Assembly (NCBI GenBank): GCA_023548195.1
Contig: JAJHZJ010000575.1
Span: 1,367,454-1,431,453 of the forward strand
DNA length: 64,000 bases
Source of the DNA: Bettongia penicillata ogilbyi
Taxonomy: Eukaryota > Chordata > Mammalia > Diprotodontia > Potoroidae
Reading direction: 5' to 3'
The notes below the pieces were generated by a model, which searched no databases, was not told the DNA's origin, and saw only the letters and a program-made list of their open reading frames with translations. A program made the translations under genes and the position numbers. Numbering within the stretch: the first letter of the stretch is position 1; each line of letters starts with the position of its first letter. Positions 22,606 through 32,430 of this stretch are shown in pieces.

Positions 22606-23048
22606 AAGCACAATTAGCCAAATGGAAAAGGAGGTTCCAAAGCTCACTGAAGAAAAGAGTTCTTTAAAAATTAGAATGGAGCAGATGGAAGCTAATAACT
22701 TTTTGAGAAACCAAGAAATTACAAAACAAAACCAAAGAATGAAAAAATAGTAGACAATGTGAAATATCTCATTGGAAAAACAATTGACCTGGAAAATAGA
22801 TCTAGGAGAGACAATTTTAAAATTATGGGACTACCTGAAAGCCATTTAAAAAAAAAAAAAGGAGCTTAGACATCATCTTTCATGAAATCATCAAGGAAAA
22901 CTGCCCTGGTATTGTGGAACCAGGGGGTAAAATAAATATTGAAAGAATTTTAACTCTTGAAAGAGATCTGAAAAGAAAAACTCTTAGGATCATTTTAATC
23001 AAATTCCAGAGTTCCCAGGTCAAGGAGAAAATAGTGCAAGCATCCAAG
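22606..23048 (+). mobile_element. extra ORF1 fragment carried behind the poly(A) of copy A
   Basis: After the 15-A run the sequence restarts inside ORF1 ('caattagccaaatggaaaag') and follows it to 'agtgcaagcatccaag', corresponding to about 20862-21308 of copy A. It differs from copy A at many positions, so it is not a local tandem copy. It ends at 23048 in unrelated sequence leading to AATAAA (23082) and an A-rich tail. See findings for the 3'-transduction reading. Confidence 0.85.
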
Positions 23049-23119
23049 GTGAATGTTGTAAGCTAATTATTATAAATCATCAATAAATCAGTTTACTTCA
23101 CAAAAAAAACCAAAAAAAA

Positions 23120-23134
23120 GAAAAAGCTTTTTTT
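23120..23134. repeat. target-site duplication, right copy
   Basis: Identical to 19747-19761 and followed by one further T. Confidence 0.9.
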
Positions 23135-23268
23135 TACCTCTTTTACGTGAGATGATTTACTACATTCTACCTCTCCCTTTCTCTTTCTCCTAATACATTC
23201 TTCTCAACTCTTAATTTTCTTTTTTAGATATCATCCCTTCAACTCACCTTGTGCCCTCTCCCTTCTTC

Positions 23269-23272
<4 letters not shown>

Positions 23273-23306
<34 letters not shown>

Positions 23307-23322
23307 ACACACACACACACAC
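23273..23322. repeat. (TC)n-(AC)n microsatellite in a half-L1 3' UTR
   Basis: A (TC)n run followed by (AC)n. It sits where other half-L1 copies have a CA- or GA-rich patch, so it probably expanded from a family feature. Confidence 0.9.
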
Positions 23323-23474
23323 ATATTTCTTCCAACTATCTTAATACTAAGAAAGAACTCATGAGTTACAAATTTTAACCTTTCATGTAAGAATGTAAAC
23401 AGTTCAACTTTAATAAGTCCCTTATGTTTTCTCTTTCCTGTTTATCTTTTCATGTTTCTCTTGATTCTTATATT

Positions 23475-24460
23475 TGAAAGGCAAATTTTTTATTCAGCTC
23501 TGGTCTTTTCTAGAATGCTTGGAAGTCCTGTATTTCATTGAAATTCCATTCTTTCCCCTGAAGAATTATATGCAGTTTTGTTGGGTAGGTGATCCTTGGT
23601 TTTAATCTTATCCTCTTTGACCTCTGGAATATCATATTTCAAGCCCTTTGATCCTTTAGTGTAGAAGCTGCTAAGTCCTGGGTTATCTTGATTGTATTTC
23701 CACAATACCTGAGTTGCTTCTTTCTGGATGTTTTTAATATTTTCTCCTTGACCTGGGAACTCTGAAATTTGGCTAAAATATTCCTAGGAGGTTTCCTTTT
23801 GGGATCTCTTTCAGGAGGTGGTGGGTGGTTTCTTTTCATTACTATTTTGTTTCTGGTTTTAGAATATCTAGTCAGTTTTCCTTGATAATTTCTTGAAAGA
23901 TGATGTCTAGGCTCTTTTTTTGATCATGACTTTCAGGTGGTCCTATAATTTTAAAATTGTCTCTCCTGGTTCTATTTTCCAGATCAGTTGTTTTTCCAAT
24001 GAGATCTTCATATTGTCTTCTAATTTTTCATTCTTTTTGTTTTGTTTTATAATTTTTTGATTTTTCATAAAGTCATTGGCTTCCATTTGCTCCATTCTAA
24101 TTTTTAAAGAGTTATTATCTTCAGTGAGCTTTTGGACCTCTTTTTCCATTTGGGTTAGTTTAAGTTTAAAGGTATTCTTTTCTTCAGCATTTTTTGGGGT
24201 TTCCTTTAGTTTCCTTTTTCATGATTTTCTTTCACCACTCTCATTTCTCTTCCCAATTTTTCCTTGCTACTCTTACTGGATTTTCAAAATTCTTTTGAGC
24301 TCTTACATGACCTGAGACTAATTCATATTTTTCTAAGAGGTTTGGATACAGGAGCTTTAGCTTTGTTTCCTTCTTCTGGCTGTGTGTTTTGATCTTCCTC
24401 TTAAGCAATGATAGAAGAAGACATCTCTTCACTGAGAAAGTAAAAATTTATATTCCGTTT
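23475..24460 (-). pseudogene. L1-type ORF1 of half-L1 copy C, frameshifted
   Basis: Minus-strand frames show the same architecture as copy A. Coiled-coil segments include 'EVQKLTEDNNSLKIRMEQM' (about 24149-24090). The C-terminal domain follows with 'AKFQSSQVKEKILKTSRKK' and 'NTIKITQDLAASTLKDQRA' (about 23770-23640). Multiple frame changes and stops are present, including an early stop near 23475 where copies A and B read on by a codon or two. It cannot encode ORF1p now. Confidence 0.85.
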
Positions 24461-24911
24461 CTCTTCCCCACCCCGCCACCCCCAGTTTGCTCCATTTCAG
24501 CAGTGATTACAGCTGGGGGCTGGGGTCCACCATGCTTCACTCTCAGCCAGGTGAGAGACCCATCCCACTGACCTTTGAAGTTGTCTTTAGCATTTGTGGA
24601 TTGAGAAATCTGGAATCCCCAGCATCTGCTAGCAATTCAGTCCCCTAAGGCCTGCTCCTACTTTGTCTGCACTGGCATGGCCCATACTGAAACTGTGCTC
24701 CTCCTTTGCTCCCAGTGTGGTGTGATAAACCCTTTCCATTGACCTTCTAGGTTTTCTTTGTTTGGCAATTTACTTCAATCTGTCATTTTGTGGCTTTGAC
24801 TGCTTTAGAATTTTTTTGAATAATTTTTTACACATTTTTTTAGGGGTTTGGGGAGAGAGCTGTAGCAGGTTCCTGCTTCTACTTTGTCATCTTGGCTATG
24901 TACTCCATCCC

Positions 24912-26706
24912 AGACTGACAGTAGAGGTGGGGCTTTGGGTTCTACTCTTTTGTGTTGTTTGCTTCTCAATTAGATAAAAAAGAAGGAATTGCATATACTC
25001 TAAGGAAATTACTAGAAAACCAGCCCCCCCTCCCCCAGGAGAGCAGTTGAAGGAATATCCGACAAGGAATCATCTAAACCATTCAAAATGTGTAGACCCA
25101 TGAGGAGTAACTACCTCCTTTCCATCCTGCATGGCATGTTATATCCAGCATGGCATAGATCCATGTCTACATGGAATAATTGCTAAGATCTTCTACCTGT
25201 CTTTGCTGCTTACAAAAGGGCTCTTAGTACCCTTCATCTTGAAGGAAACTTTGTTTTGTTTTGTCTTACTTGCAATATTTTGATTGTTGTTCCAAAACTT
25301 TAGCTGTAAGTGCTCTGATTGTTTATACAAACCCTCTTAAGTCTTGCCAAATCATATATCCTAATTAGGGTTGTGGAAGAGATTAATGTAATCTACAAAA
25401 TATAAATATCACTGGGCATACCCTAACTCTGAACATTAAAAAAAAGTCTAATTAATATTGGTCCTGTCATTGAAATCTAGAGAACCATATCATTTTTATT
25501 TCTTCACCCAAAGATATTGATGTATCTGTCCTCACTCTTGGCTTCTTGTTTCTAGATCAGCTTCCTCTTCATGATAAAATATCTCCTCTTTGGTTCCCTC
25601 CACTCCCAGCCAATCCATAGTATCTTGTCCTTTTGATGTTTAATTTATCAAAGACTTTGACCACTTATCCCTATTTCAGTTAAAAGAGAAAGAAAACTTG
25701 AATTCTCATGAATCTTTCAGGTTACAGAAACTTCAACATAGCCCTCAAGATCTGGGGCTAGAACTCCTAAGTAATACTTTCAAAGACTCAAAGGGCCACG
25801 ATAAAGGGTGTATTGGCAAATAGTAATGGGGGTTCTCTGAGAAAAATGCTTGCACAACAAACCTTTAAATTGAATCCACATTATTAAGATTTTCTCTGTA
25901 AGTTTCTTTAATCTACAATGAACAAAAGAGTAAATTAAATCATGGTCTGGAAGATTTGTCAATTCCAAAGTGTACATGCTGACACTAAAAATTTAACAAT
26001 TGGCTTTTCTGATACTGAATGAGTTCTGTCCAGAATACTCCTGGCCTGCCTTTCATTGGGATTAGCCCAAAGCTAAGAAAGAATGCCAATTGGATGCATA
26101 CTTATTTAGCAACAAGAACATGCCAGCTTTTACACTTCCTCACAAAGTCCATTTCTTCCTTATTTTTGAGTTATCTCTCATTACTTTCATCTTCCTGGGA
26201 GAATAGGACAGAGGAAGCAGAAAGAACCTCTGTGAAAGTCAATTTTTAAATTTAATAAATGTTGCCAATACTGGCAAAAAACAAAGATTTCAGAGGGACA
26301 AGCAGAAATTAGTGAATTTTACCGACTTTTGGCTGCAGTTGGATTTCTTAAATCATTTTTCTCAACATGTTGGGTTTGGCAGGACACAAAATACTTTTGC
26401 CAAACACTTTTTCCCATCATTATTTAAGTCGACATGATCCATGAGGAGAGTTTAATCCATATGCTCCCATTTTTAAAAATAAATACATTTAACTGGTAAA
26501 CAGCTAAATCCTTGGGTCTGAAGGCCAGTTTATTCTAACACAAGTCAGACAATAGACTTTAATTCACCAAATAATCTCATCTGGAAGGAAGGGATAGAAT
26601 TTACCTATAGTGGAAATGGATTTGAACTGTTCTATAAGGATTTCAGTTTGGACTTACTTCTTATCAGTTGGATTTACTAAATACTGCAATATAAAAGAAT
26701 CTATGA
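24912..26706. other. unannotated stretch
   Basis: About 1.8 kb without a repeat I can name or a recognisable exon. It has ordinary AT-rich composition with scattered short open frames. Confidence 0.4.
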
Positions 26707-26870
26707 GATAGAGATTAGACTCAAAGGAAAGGTACCTTAGAGACTGACTGGTCCAACCCTTTCACTAGAGGGAAGGTACCTTAGAGACTGACTGGTCCAA
26801 CCCTTTCACACAGAGGAGAGAACTTGGGTCCAAGAAGTTAAGTGGTTTGCTCAAGGTCACAGTCAGAATA
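26707..26870 (-). repeat. MIR/THER-type SINE, antisense, with an internal duplication
   Basis: 'ggtaccttagagactgactg' and 'ggtccaaccctttcac' stand for the usual 'ggaccttagagatcatctag' and 'tccaacccc' segments, followed by 'agtggtttgctcaaggtcac'. A 37-base segment is present twice (26729-26765 and 26773-26809). Confidence 0.8.
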
Positions 26871-26874
26871 CATA

Positions 26875-27060
26875 GAGAAATATAGATGCAGAGATTGACA
26901 GACATATGGAAAGCTGACAGATAGACAGGTGGATGATAGATGGAGAGGTTCACAGGCATAATGTATGATATGATAGAGATATGATAGAGATTTACAAACA
27001 GACATAAAGATAGACAGATGATAGATAAATAGATAGATGATACATAGATAGAAAGGAGAT
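26875..27060. repeat. imperfect (GATA)-rich tract
   Basis: Repeated 'gatagat', 'gacagata' and 'atgataga' motifs over about 185 bases, impure. The 64-codon minus-strand frame over it is an artefact. Confidence 0.85.
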
Positions 27061-27061
27061 A

Positions 27062-27160
27062 ATTAGATAAAGCATTTATTAAGTACTTACTATGTGCCAG
27101 ATACTATTCTAAGTGCTTGAAATACAAATACAAGCAATTCCAATTTGAATTTAGCTTGCC
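27062..27160 (+). repeat. old interspersed repeat, 'ttattaagtacttactatgt' copy
   Basis: 'gcatttattaagtacttact' and 'gtgccagatactattctaag' match the recurrent ancient repeat at its 5' landmark. Confidence 0.6.
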
Positions 27161-27220
27161 TGCTTCCAGTCCATGTGCTTCTTAGTATTCACGATGCTTC
27201 TACTCTTAATATATTGATTT

Positions 27221-27236
27221 AAAGACAAGAACAGAG
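27221..27236. repeat. decayed target-site duplication, left copy
   Basis: AAAGACAAGAACAGAG. The right counterpart AAAGACAGGAGCACAG at 29803-29818 matches at 13 of 16 positions. Confidence 0.65.
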
Positions 27237-29802
27237 GGGCAGAAGCAAGATGGCAGAGTAAAAGCAGGGATTTGCTTGAGTTCTTCCACACCCCTTCCAA
27301 ATACCTGTAAAAATGACTTTAAACAAATTCTAGAGCAGCAGAACCCACAAAATGATGGAGCGAAACAAATCTCTAGCCCAAGGGCAACCTGGCAGGTGAA
27401 CTGGAAGGGTATATTGCACTGGGCTGGGAGCAGAGTGCACTTCTGTGTGGGCTGTACCAGCACAGATAGGGCTGGGGTAGGCCTCAGAGGAGTAAATTGC
27501 TGGCAACTGTGGCAGTTTTCAGACTTCTCAGCCCACAAATGCCAAAGACAGCATAGAAGGTCAATGGGAAAACTCTGTAGAGCCTGGATGAAAGAGGAAC
27601 AAAGTCCAGCTGAAGTCCTCCAACCACAGGGGTGGGGAAGGTGGCAGTAGCAATAGAAGCAGTGGCTGCTTCAAGAACTCTGGGCCCACAGAGGGTAGGA
27701 GGATCAATCGGCTGATACAAAACCCCCGAAGTCTGGGACAGTACACCCATATCCACCTCCACCCCTACTAGAAGCAGAGTCCTACCTTGAAAAGAATAAT
27801 AAGTAATGTCAAGTATGTGACTGAGAAGATGAGCAGATTATAAAAAACAAACAAAAAATAGAATTTTACTTTAGTGACAAAGAAGATCAAAACATGCAAC
27901 CAGAAGAAGATAACAAAGTCAAAGCTCCTACATCAAAAGTCTCCAAGAAAAAATATGAATTGTTCACTGGCCATGGTAGAGCTCAGAAAGGATTTTGAAA
28001 ATCAAGTAAGAGAAGTAAAAGAAAAATTGGGAAGAGAAATGAGAGTGATGCAAGAAAATCATTAACAAATGAGTCAATAGCTTGCTAAAGGAGACTGCAA
28101 AAAATACTGAAGAAAATAACACCTTAAAAAATAGACTAACCCAAATGATAAAAGAAGTCCAAAAAGAAAATGAAGAGGCTGCCAAAGCAGAATTGGCTAA
28201 ATGGAAAAGGAGGTCCAAAAGCTCACTGAAGAAAATAATTCCTTCAAAATTAGAATGGAGCAAATGGAAACTAATGACTTTATCAGAAATTAAGAAATTA
28301 TAAAACAGAACCAAAAGAATGAGAGAAAAAAGAAGAAAATGTGAAATATCTCATTGGAAAAACCACTGACCTAGAAAATAGATCCAGGAGAGATAATAAA
28401 AAAGCTTATTGTACTACCTGAAAGTGATGATAAAAAAAGAGTCTAGACATCATCTTTAAAGAAATTATCAAGAAAACCTGCTCTGATATTCTAGGACCAA
28501 AGGGCAAAATAGAAATTGAAAGAATCCACTGATCACCTTTTAAAAGAGATTCCCAAAAAGAAAACTCCTAGGAATACTATAGTCAAATTCCAGAGTTCCC
28601 AGGTGAAGGAGAAAATATTACATGCAGCCAGAAAGAAATAATTTGAGTACTGTGGAAATAATATCAGGATAACACAGGACTTATGAGCTTCTATACTAAA
28701 GGATCAAAGGGTTTGGAATATGATATTCTGGAGGTCACAAGGGCTAGAATTAAAACCAGGAATCACCTACTCAACAAAACAGCATATATTTTTTCTGGGG
28801 AAAAGTGGAACTTTCATCAAGAATTCTTGATGAAAAGACTAGAGCTGAATAGAAAATTTGGTTTTCAAATACAAGAATAAAGAGAAGTATGAAAAGATAA
28901 ATAGGGAAGAGAAATCATAAGGCACTTATTAAAGTTGAACTGTTTATATTCCTACATGGAAAGATATTTGTAATTCATGAGACCTTTCTCAGTATTAGGG
29001 TAGCTGGAGGAAATATAGAGAGATAGAGAGCATAGGGTGAGTTGAATATGAAGGAATGATACCTACAAAATAAAGGGATGAAAGAGGAGTATATTGGGAG
29101 AAAAAAAAGAGATAGAATGGGGTAACTTATCTCACATAAAAGAGGCAAGAAAAACATTTCACAAGGGAGGGGAAGAGGGGGGAGGTGAAAGGGAATGAGT
29201 GAACCTTACTTTCATAGGATTTGACTTAAATTTACATAGGATTTAACTAAACTAACCTACAGGAAAGTAAATGGGAAGGGTATAAGGAAGGGGGGGGATG
29301 GTAGGCAGGGCTGATTGAGGGAGGGCGTATTCAGAAGCAAACACTTTTGAGGAGGGACAGGGTCAAATGAGAAAACAACAAGTGGAAGGCAGGATAGGAT
29401 GGAGTGAAATATAATTAGTCTTTCATAACATGACTATTATGGAAGTGTTTTGTATAACTACGCATGTGTAACCTATTGCCTTTTCAGTGAGGGTGGGTGG
29501 AGAGGGAAGAAGGGAGATAATTTGGAATTCAGTGTTTTAAAAACAAATGTTAAAAATAGTTTTTACATGCAACTGGGAAATAAGATATTCAAGCAATGTG
29601 GTATACAAATCTTGCCCTAGAAGAAAGTAAGGAGAAAAGGGATAAGAAGGAGGGGGCAATAGAAGGGAAGGCAGACTGGAGGAAAGAGTAATCGGATACA
29701 TGCCATCTTGGGGTGGAGAGGAGGGGAGAGATGGGGAGAAAATTTGGAACTCAAAATCCTGTAGAAATGAGTGTTGAAAAGTAAAAATTTATTAATTGAG
29801 AA
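27237..29802 (+). mobile_element. half-L1 copy B, full length
   Basis: It starts 'gggcagaagcaagatggcag', has a 5' UTR homologous to copy A ('tacctgtaaaaatgac', 'agcagcagaacccacaaaat'), a decayed ORF1 (27829-28880), then a G-rich 3' UTR with 'gaaaatttggaactcaaaat' and an A-rich end near 29802. As in copies A and C, the ORF1 end is followed directly by 3' UTR. Total length is about 2.57 kb. The flanking duplication matches 13 of 16 positions, suggesting it is older than copy A. Confidence 0.88.
27829..28880 (+). pseudogene. L1-type ORF1 of half-L1 copy B, frameshifted
   Basis: The probable start ATG is near 27829 and the stop TAA at 28878-28880. The coiled-coil region is at about 27960-28310 (frames with 'KNRLTQMIKEVQKENEE'). 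The RRM-like and C-terminal domains follow to 'NRKFGFQIQE' at the stop. It is broken by several frameshifts and by stops such as the 'taa' within the segment homologous to 'MRNQEI' near 28291. No ORF2 follows. Confidence 0.86.
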
Positions 29803-29818
29803 AAAGACAGGAGCACAG
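29803..29818. repeat. decayed target-site duplication, right copy
   Basis: AAAGACAGGAGCACAG, partner of 27221-27236 with three mismatches. Confidence 0.65.
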
Positions 29819-30059
29819 GCAAACAAAACTCCCAAAATACCATAAAGGTCTAAAATTTTTATAATTTAAAAAAGTCCAAACAATTATTTAAATAAAATAT
29901 TATTCTATGATCCAAATTTGCCCCCTTTTGACAGAGGGATGTTTCCTTTAAAAATGGAAATATTATATTTAGTCAAGAATAGTCCTACTCTTCAAAGATT
30001 GGAATTCAGCTTGACTTTCAGACCCTAGAATTTCACAATAAAATAGTTTGCAATAACAT

Positions 30060-30125
30060 GGGTTTCCAACACTTAGCACAATACCCAGCACATAGTAGGT
30101 ATTTAATTAGTGCTGACTGATTGTC
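30060..30125 (+). repeat. L2/MIR-type 3' end
   Basis: 'cacttagcacaatacccagc' then 'acatagtaggtatttaatta' and 'gctgactga'. Confidence 0.65.
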
Positions 30126-30261
30126 TTTATGCCTTTCCCAGGTTAGTTGCCTTTGGAAGTCTCTGTAGGTCATAATGTCATATGTAAGATGGTCCCATAT
30201 GCTGAAATGTGAGGTTAGTAGAAGAAAAGGAATGACACATACTATATTATTTATATAGAGA

Positions 30262-30462
30262 AAACAAAGTGGGGCAGTGGATAGAACGCCAGATCTGGAG
30301 TCAGGAAGACTCATCATCCTTAGAGTAAATCCAGCCTCAGACACTTCCTAGCTATTTTACCCTGGGCAAACCACCTAACTCGTCTCAGTTTTCTCATTTG
30401 TAAAATGAGCTGGAGAAGGAAATGGCAAACCTGTCTGGTATCTTTGCCAAGAAAATCTCAAA
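30262..30462 (+). repeat. marsupial ~240-bp SINE, left part of an interrupted copy
   Basis: 'ggggcagtggatagaacgcc', 'tctggagtcaggaagactca', 'aaaatgagctggagaaggaa' and 'tctttgccaagaaaatctca'. The element stops at about 30462 and resumes at 30583 with 'gcaaatggggtcacaaagtc'. Confidence 0.9.
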
Positions 30463-30582
30463 GTAAAAGAATCCACTGATCACCTTTTAAAAGAGATCCC
30501 AAAAGGAAAACTCCTAGGAATACTATAGCCAAATTCCAGAGTTCCCAGGTCAAGGAGAAAATATTGCAAACAGCCAATGCAA
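30463..30582 (+). mobile_element. 120-bp half-L1 ORF1 fragment inside a SINE
   Basis: 'agaatccactgatcacctt' through 'caggtcaaggagaaaatatt' is ORF1 C-terminal coding sequence in sense orientation. It shares the copy-B-specific segment 'ccttttaaaagagat' and 'ggaatactatag' with 28522-28640, and lacks 5' UTR, poly(A) or 3' UTR. Confidence 0.85.
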
Positions 30583-30645
30583 TAAGTCTGGCAAATGGGG
30601 TCACAAAGTCAGGCACAACTGAGTAAGACTGAACAACATGTGTAA
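30583..30645 (+). repeat. marsupial ~240-bp SINE, right part of the interrupted copy
   Basis: 'ggcaaatggggtcacaaagt' and 'aggcacaactgagtaagact' complete the 3' end of the SINE. Confidence 0.88.
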
Positions 30646-30740
30646 AACACCACACAATTATGAAGAGCTCTATAAATGTAAGTTGATATCACCACTACTA
30701 TGAGTACAATAGCTATGGTTAGAGAGACTGGTACATAGAT

Positions 30741-32040
30741 ATGCACTTATTAAACACATCCTATGTGCAGGCATTATGCTAAGCACTGGGGATGCAAAGA
30801 AAAATAGTCCTTACCTCTAGGAGCTGACAGATTTACAGGGAAGCAACATGTATACTAACTGCTTCAAATAAGATACCCAGAAAGTAGAGGGTAGGTGACC
30901 TCAAAGAGGAAGGAACTAGGAGAAAAGGTCTTCTAAGAAAAGATAATATTTGAGCAGAGACTTGAAGAAAGTCAGGGGTTCCGAGAGGTGCAGGTGAAGA
31001 CAGGGAATTCTTGGGCATAGGGTGGGATGGACAGCCAGGATAAGGGTGCACAGTTTGGAGATGGAGTGTCATGAGTTTGGAATGGCAAGTAGGCAAGTGA
31101 AGCTTGATAATGAGACAGTTAAGGGGAGCAAAGTCTGAGAAAACAGAAAGTTTGGGAAGGGACCGGGCTCTGATGAACTTTAAATGCCAGATGGAGGCTT
31201 CATATTTGATCCTGGAGATCATGGGGGGTCAAGGGAACTTGTGGTATAGGAGGTGAATTGACATGGTCAGACCTGTGCTTTATACAAAGCAAGTTGGCAG
31301 CTGAGTGGGGGATGGATCTCAGTGAGAGAGATATGACAGGGAGATCAATAAGAAAGAAGGCTGTTAATGAAGTGGTGCACTAGGGTGACAAGCAAATGAG
31401 TGAAAAGGAAAAGATATCTAGGAAAGATGTGAAAATAGAAGCATCAAGCATTGGCGAAAGACTGGGTGTGTGGAGTGAATATGAGTAGTTGGATAGGACC
31501 CCAGTGTTGTGCCCCTGGGCACCGAGGATGGTACCAGGAAGTTCAGAAAAAGGAAAGGTCTTGGGGAAGTGACTTCCCATTTGGGATGTGATGAGTCTGA
31601 GCTGACTAGTTTGGAATGCCCAGAGGGCAGTTAGTCATCAGTGACTCTCCTAGCTTAGGAAAGAGACAAGGAATTGGTATATAAGTCTGGCAATCATCTG
31701 CATAGAGATGATAATTAAACATACCAACGTCCATGAAATCCCCAAGTGATCTAATGTTTATAGGTTTAATATTTGATCCTAGAGGTAATAGGGAGTCATT
31801 GAAGTTTGCTTAATAGAGTGACATGGTCCCACTTGTGCTTTAGGAAAACTACTTTGCTAATTATGTCAAGCATGGACTGGAATGGGGACAGAAATACCAA
31901 TTAGGAGGTCATTTCAAAAATCCAGATCAGAGGTGATAAGGCCTGAATTAGGGTATTAACTTTGTTAAGTGAAGAAAAGGGGGATGACTCCAGAGGTGTT
32001 ATTGAGAAAAGAGACTGGAAATTGATTAGCCATATGGTGA
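30741..32040 (+). repeat. long copy of the ancient 'cttattaaacac...aagcactgggga' repeat
   Basis: It starts at the landmark 'cacttattaaacacatccta' and 'ctaagcactggggatgcaaa'. It extends through 'agagacttgaagaaagtcag', 'gaactttaaatgccagatgg', 'tgacatggtcagacctgtgc' and 'ggtatataagtctggcaatc', and repeats part of its body at 31760-31950 ('gtgacatggtcccacttgtg'). The order matches an ancient mammalian repeat that I recognise but cannot name. The minus-strand frame of 129 codons at 30833-31222 is an artefact of it. Confidence 0.55.
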
Positions 32041-32044
32041 ATAT

Positions 32045-32430
32045 ATTTGTCCTTTGTTCTCAAAGAGGACCAATGACAAGATAATGTCTTGGCTTGCATA
32101 TAAATTGGATTTAAATGAGGCAGAGTTGCACAAAGTCATCAGCCTCACTCTCTCTTCCCATCATCAAAGTCCAGTGGCAAGACAAAAGTCAAGACAAGTG
32201 GCTGATGGTTCAGGCTGCAGTGGGTGACCTTGACTTCTTCCATGCCTGATCAAGCTCTAAGCACTCCACAGATGCTGCTTCAGCCATCTAAATGGGTACC
32301 CATTCCACAGGGTGCATCTTCACATACCTCAGGTAGATATCCCCCTAGCTCACCTACAGGTTTAATCCAACCAAGTTGAGTCCATTTGATGAGATGGTTT
32401 ACTGAGATATGGTCGATGTGTACATGCTAC
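32045..32430 (+). repeat. second SINE type, copy 2
   Basis: 'tttgtcctttgttctcaaag', 'aggaccaatgacaagataat', 'aaattggatttaaatgaggc' and 'cacaaagtcatcagcctcac' correspond in order to copy 1 at 14133. The remainder (32190-32430) extends beyond the part conserved in copy 1. Confidence 0.55.

Larger units (their letters stand above)
19762..23119 (+). mobile_element. half-L1 copy A, nested full-length insertion with an extra 3' ORF1 segment
   Basis: The element starts 'ggaggggtggagccaagatg', a typical L1 5' end, and runs through a 5' UTR, ORF1 (20468-21574), a long G-rich 3' UTR with a CA-rich patch at 21711-21780, and a poly(A) tract at 22591-22605. No ORF2 is present: the ORF1 stop is followed directly by 3' UTR. 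After the poly(A) comes a second ORF1 piece (22606-23048), 50 bases of unrelated sequence with AATAAA at 23082-23087, and an A-rich tail (23101-23119). A perfect 15-bp target-site duplication brackets the whole unit, so all of it arrived in one event. The lack of endonuclease and reverse transcriptase fits the half-L1 (HAL1) type known from mammals. Confidence 0.88.
23135..24911 (-). mobile_element. half-L1 copy C (host), 5' portion with ORF1
   Basis: The minus strand begins near 24911 with an L1-like start ('agccaagatgacaaagtaga'). It continues through a 5' UTR and a decayed ORF1 (about 24460 down to 23475), then goes straight into 3' UTR with no ORF2. The plus-strand (TC)n-(AC)n at 23273-23322 is the same 3' UTR microsatellite position as the CA-rich patch of copy A. 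Joined to 19056-19746, the element would be about 2.5 kb, close to copies A and B. Confidence 0.87.

Noticed and set aside
27206..27762. Several frames of 92-124 codons at the start of half-L1 copy B
   Set aside because: They lie in the element's 5' UTR on both strands. The real ORF1 begins near 27829.
30833..31222. 129-codon minus-strand frame
   Set aside because: It is antisense to a long ancient repeat, with no coding signature.
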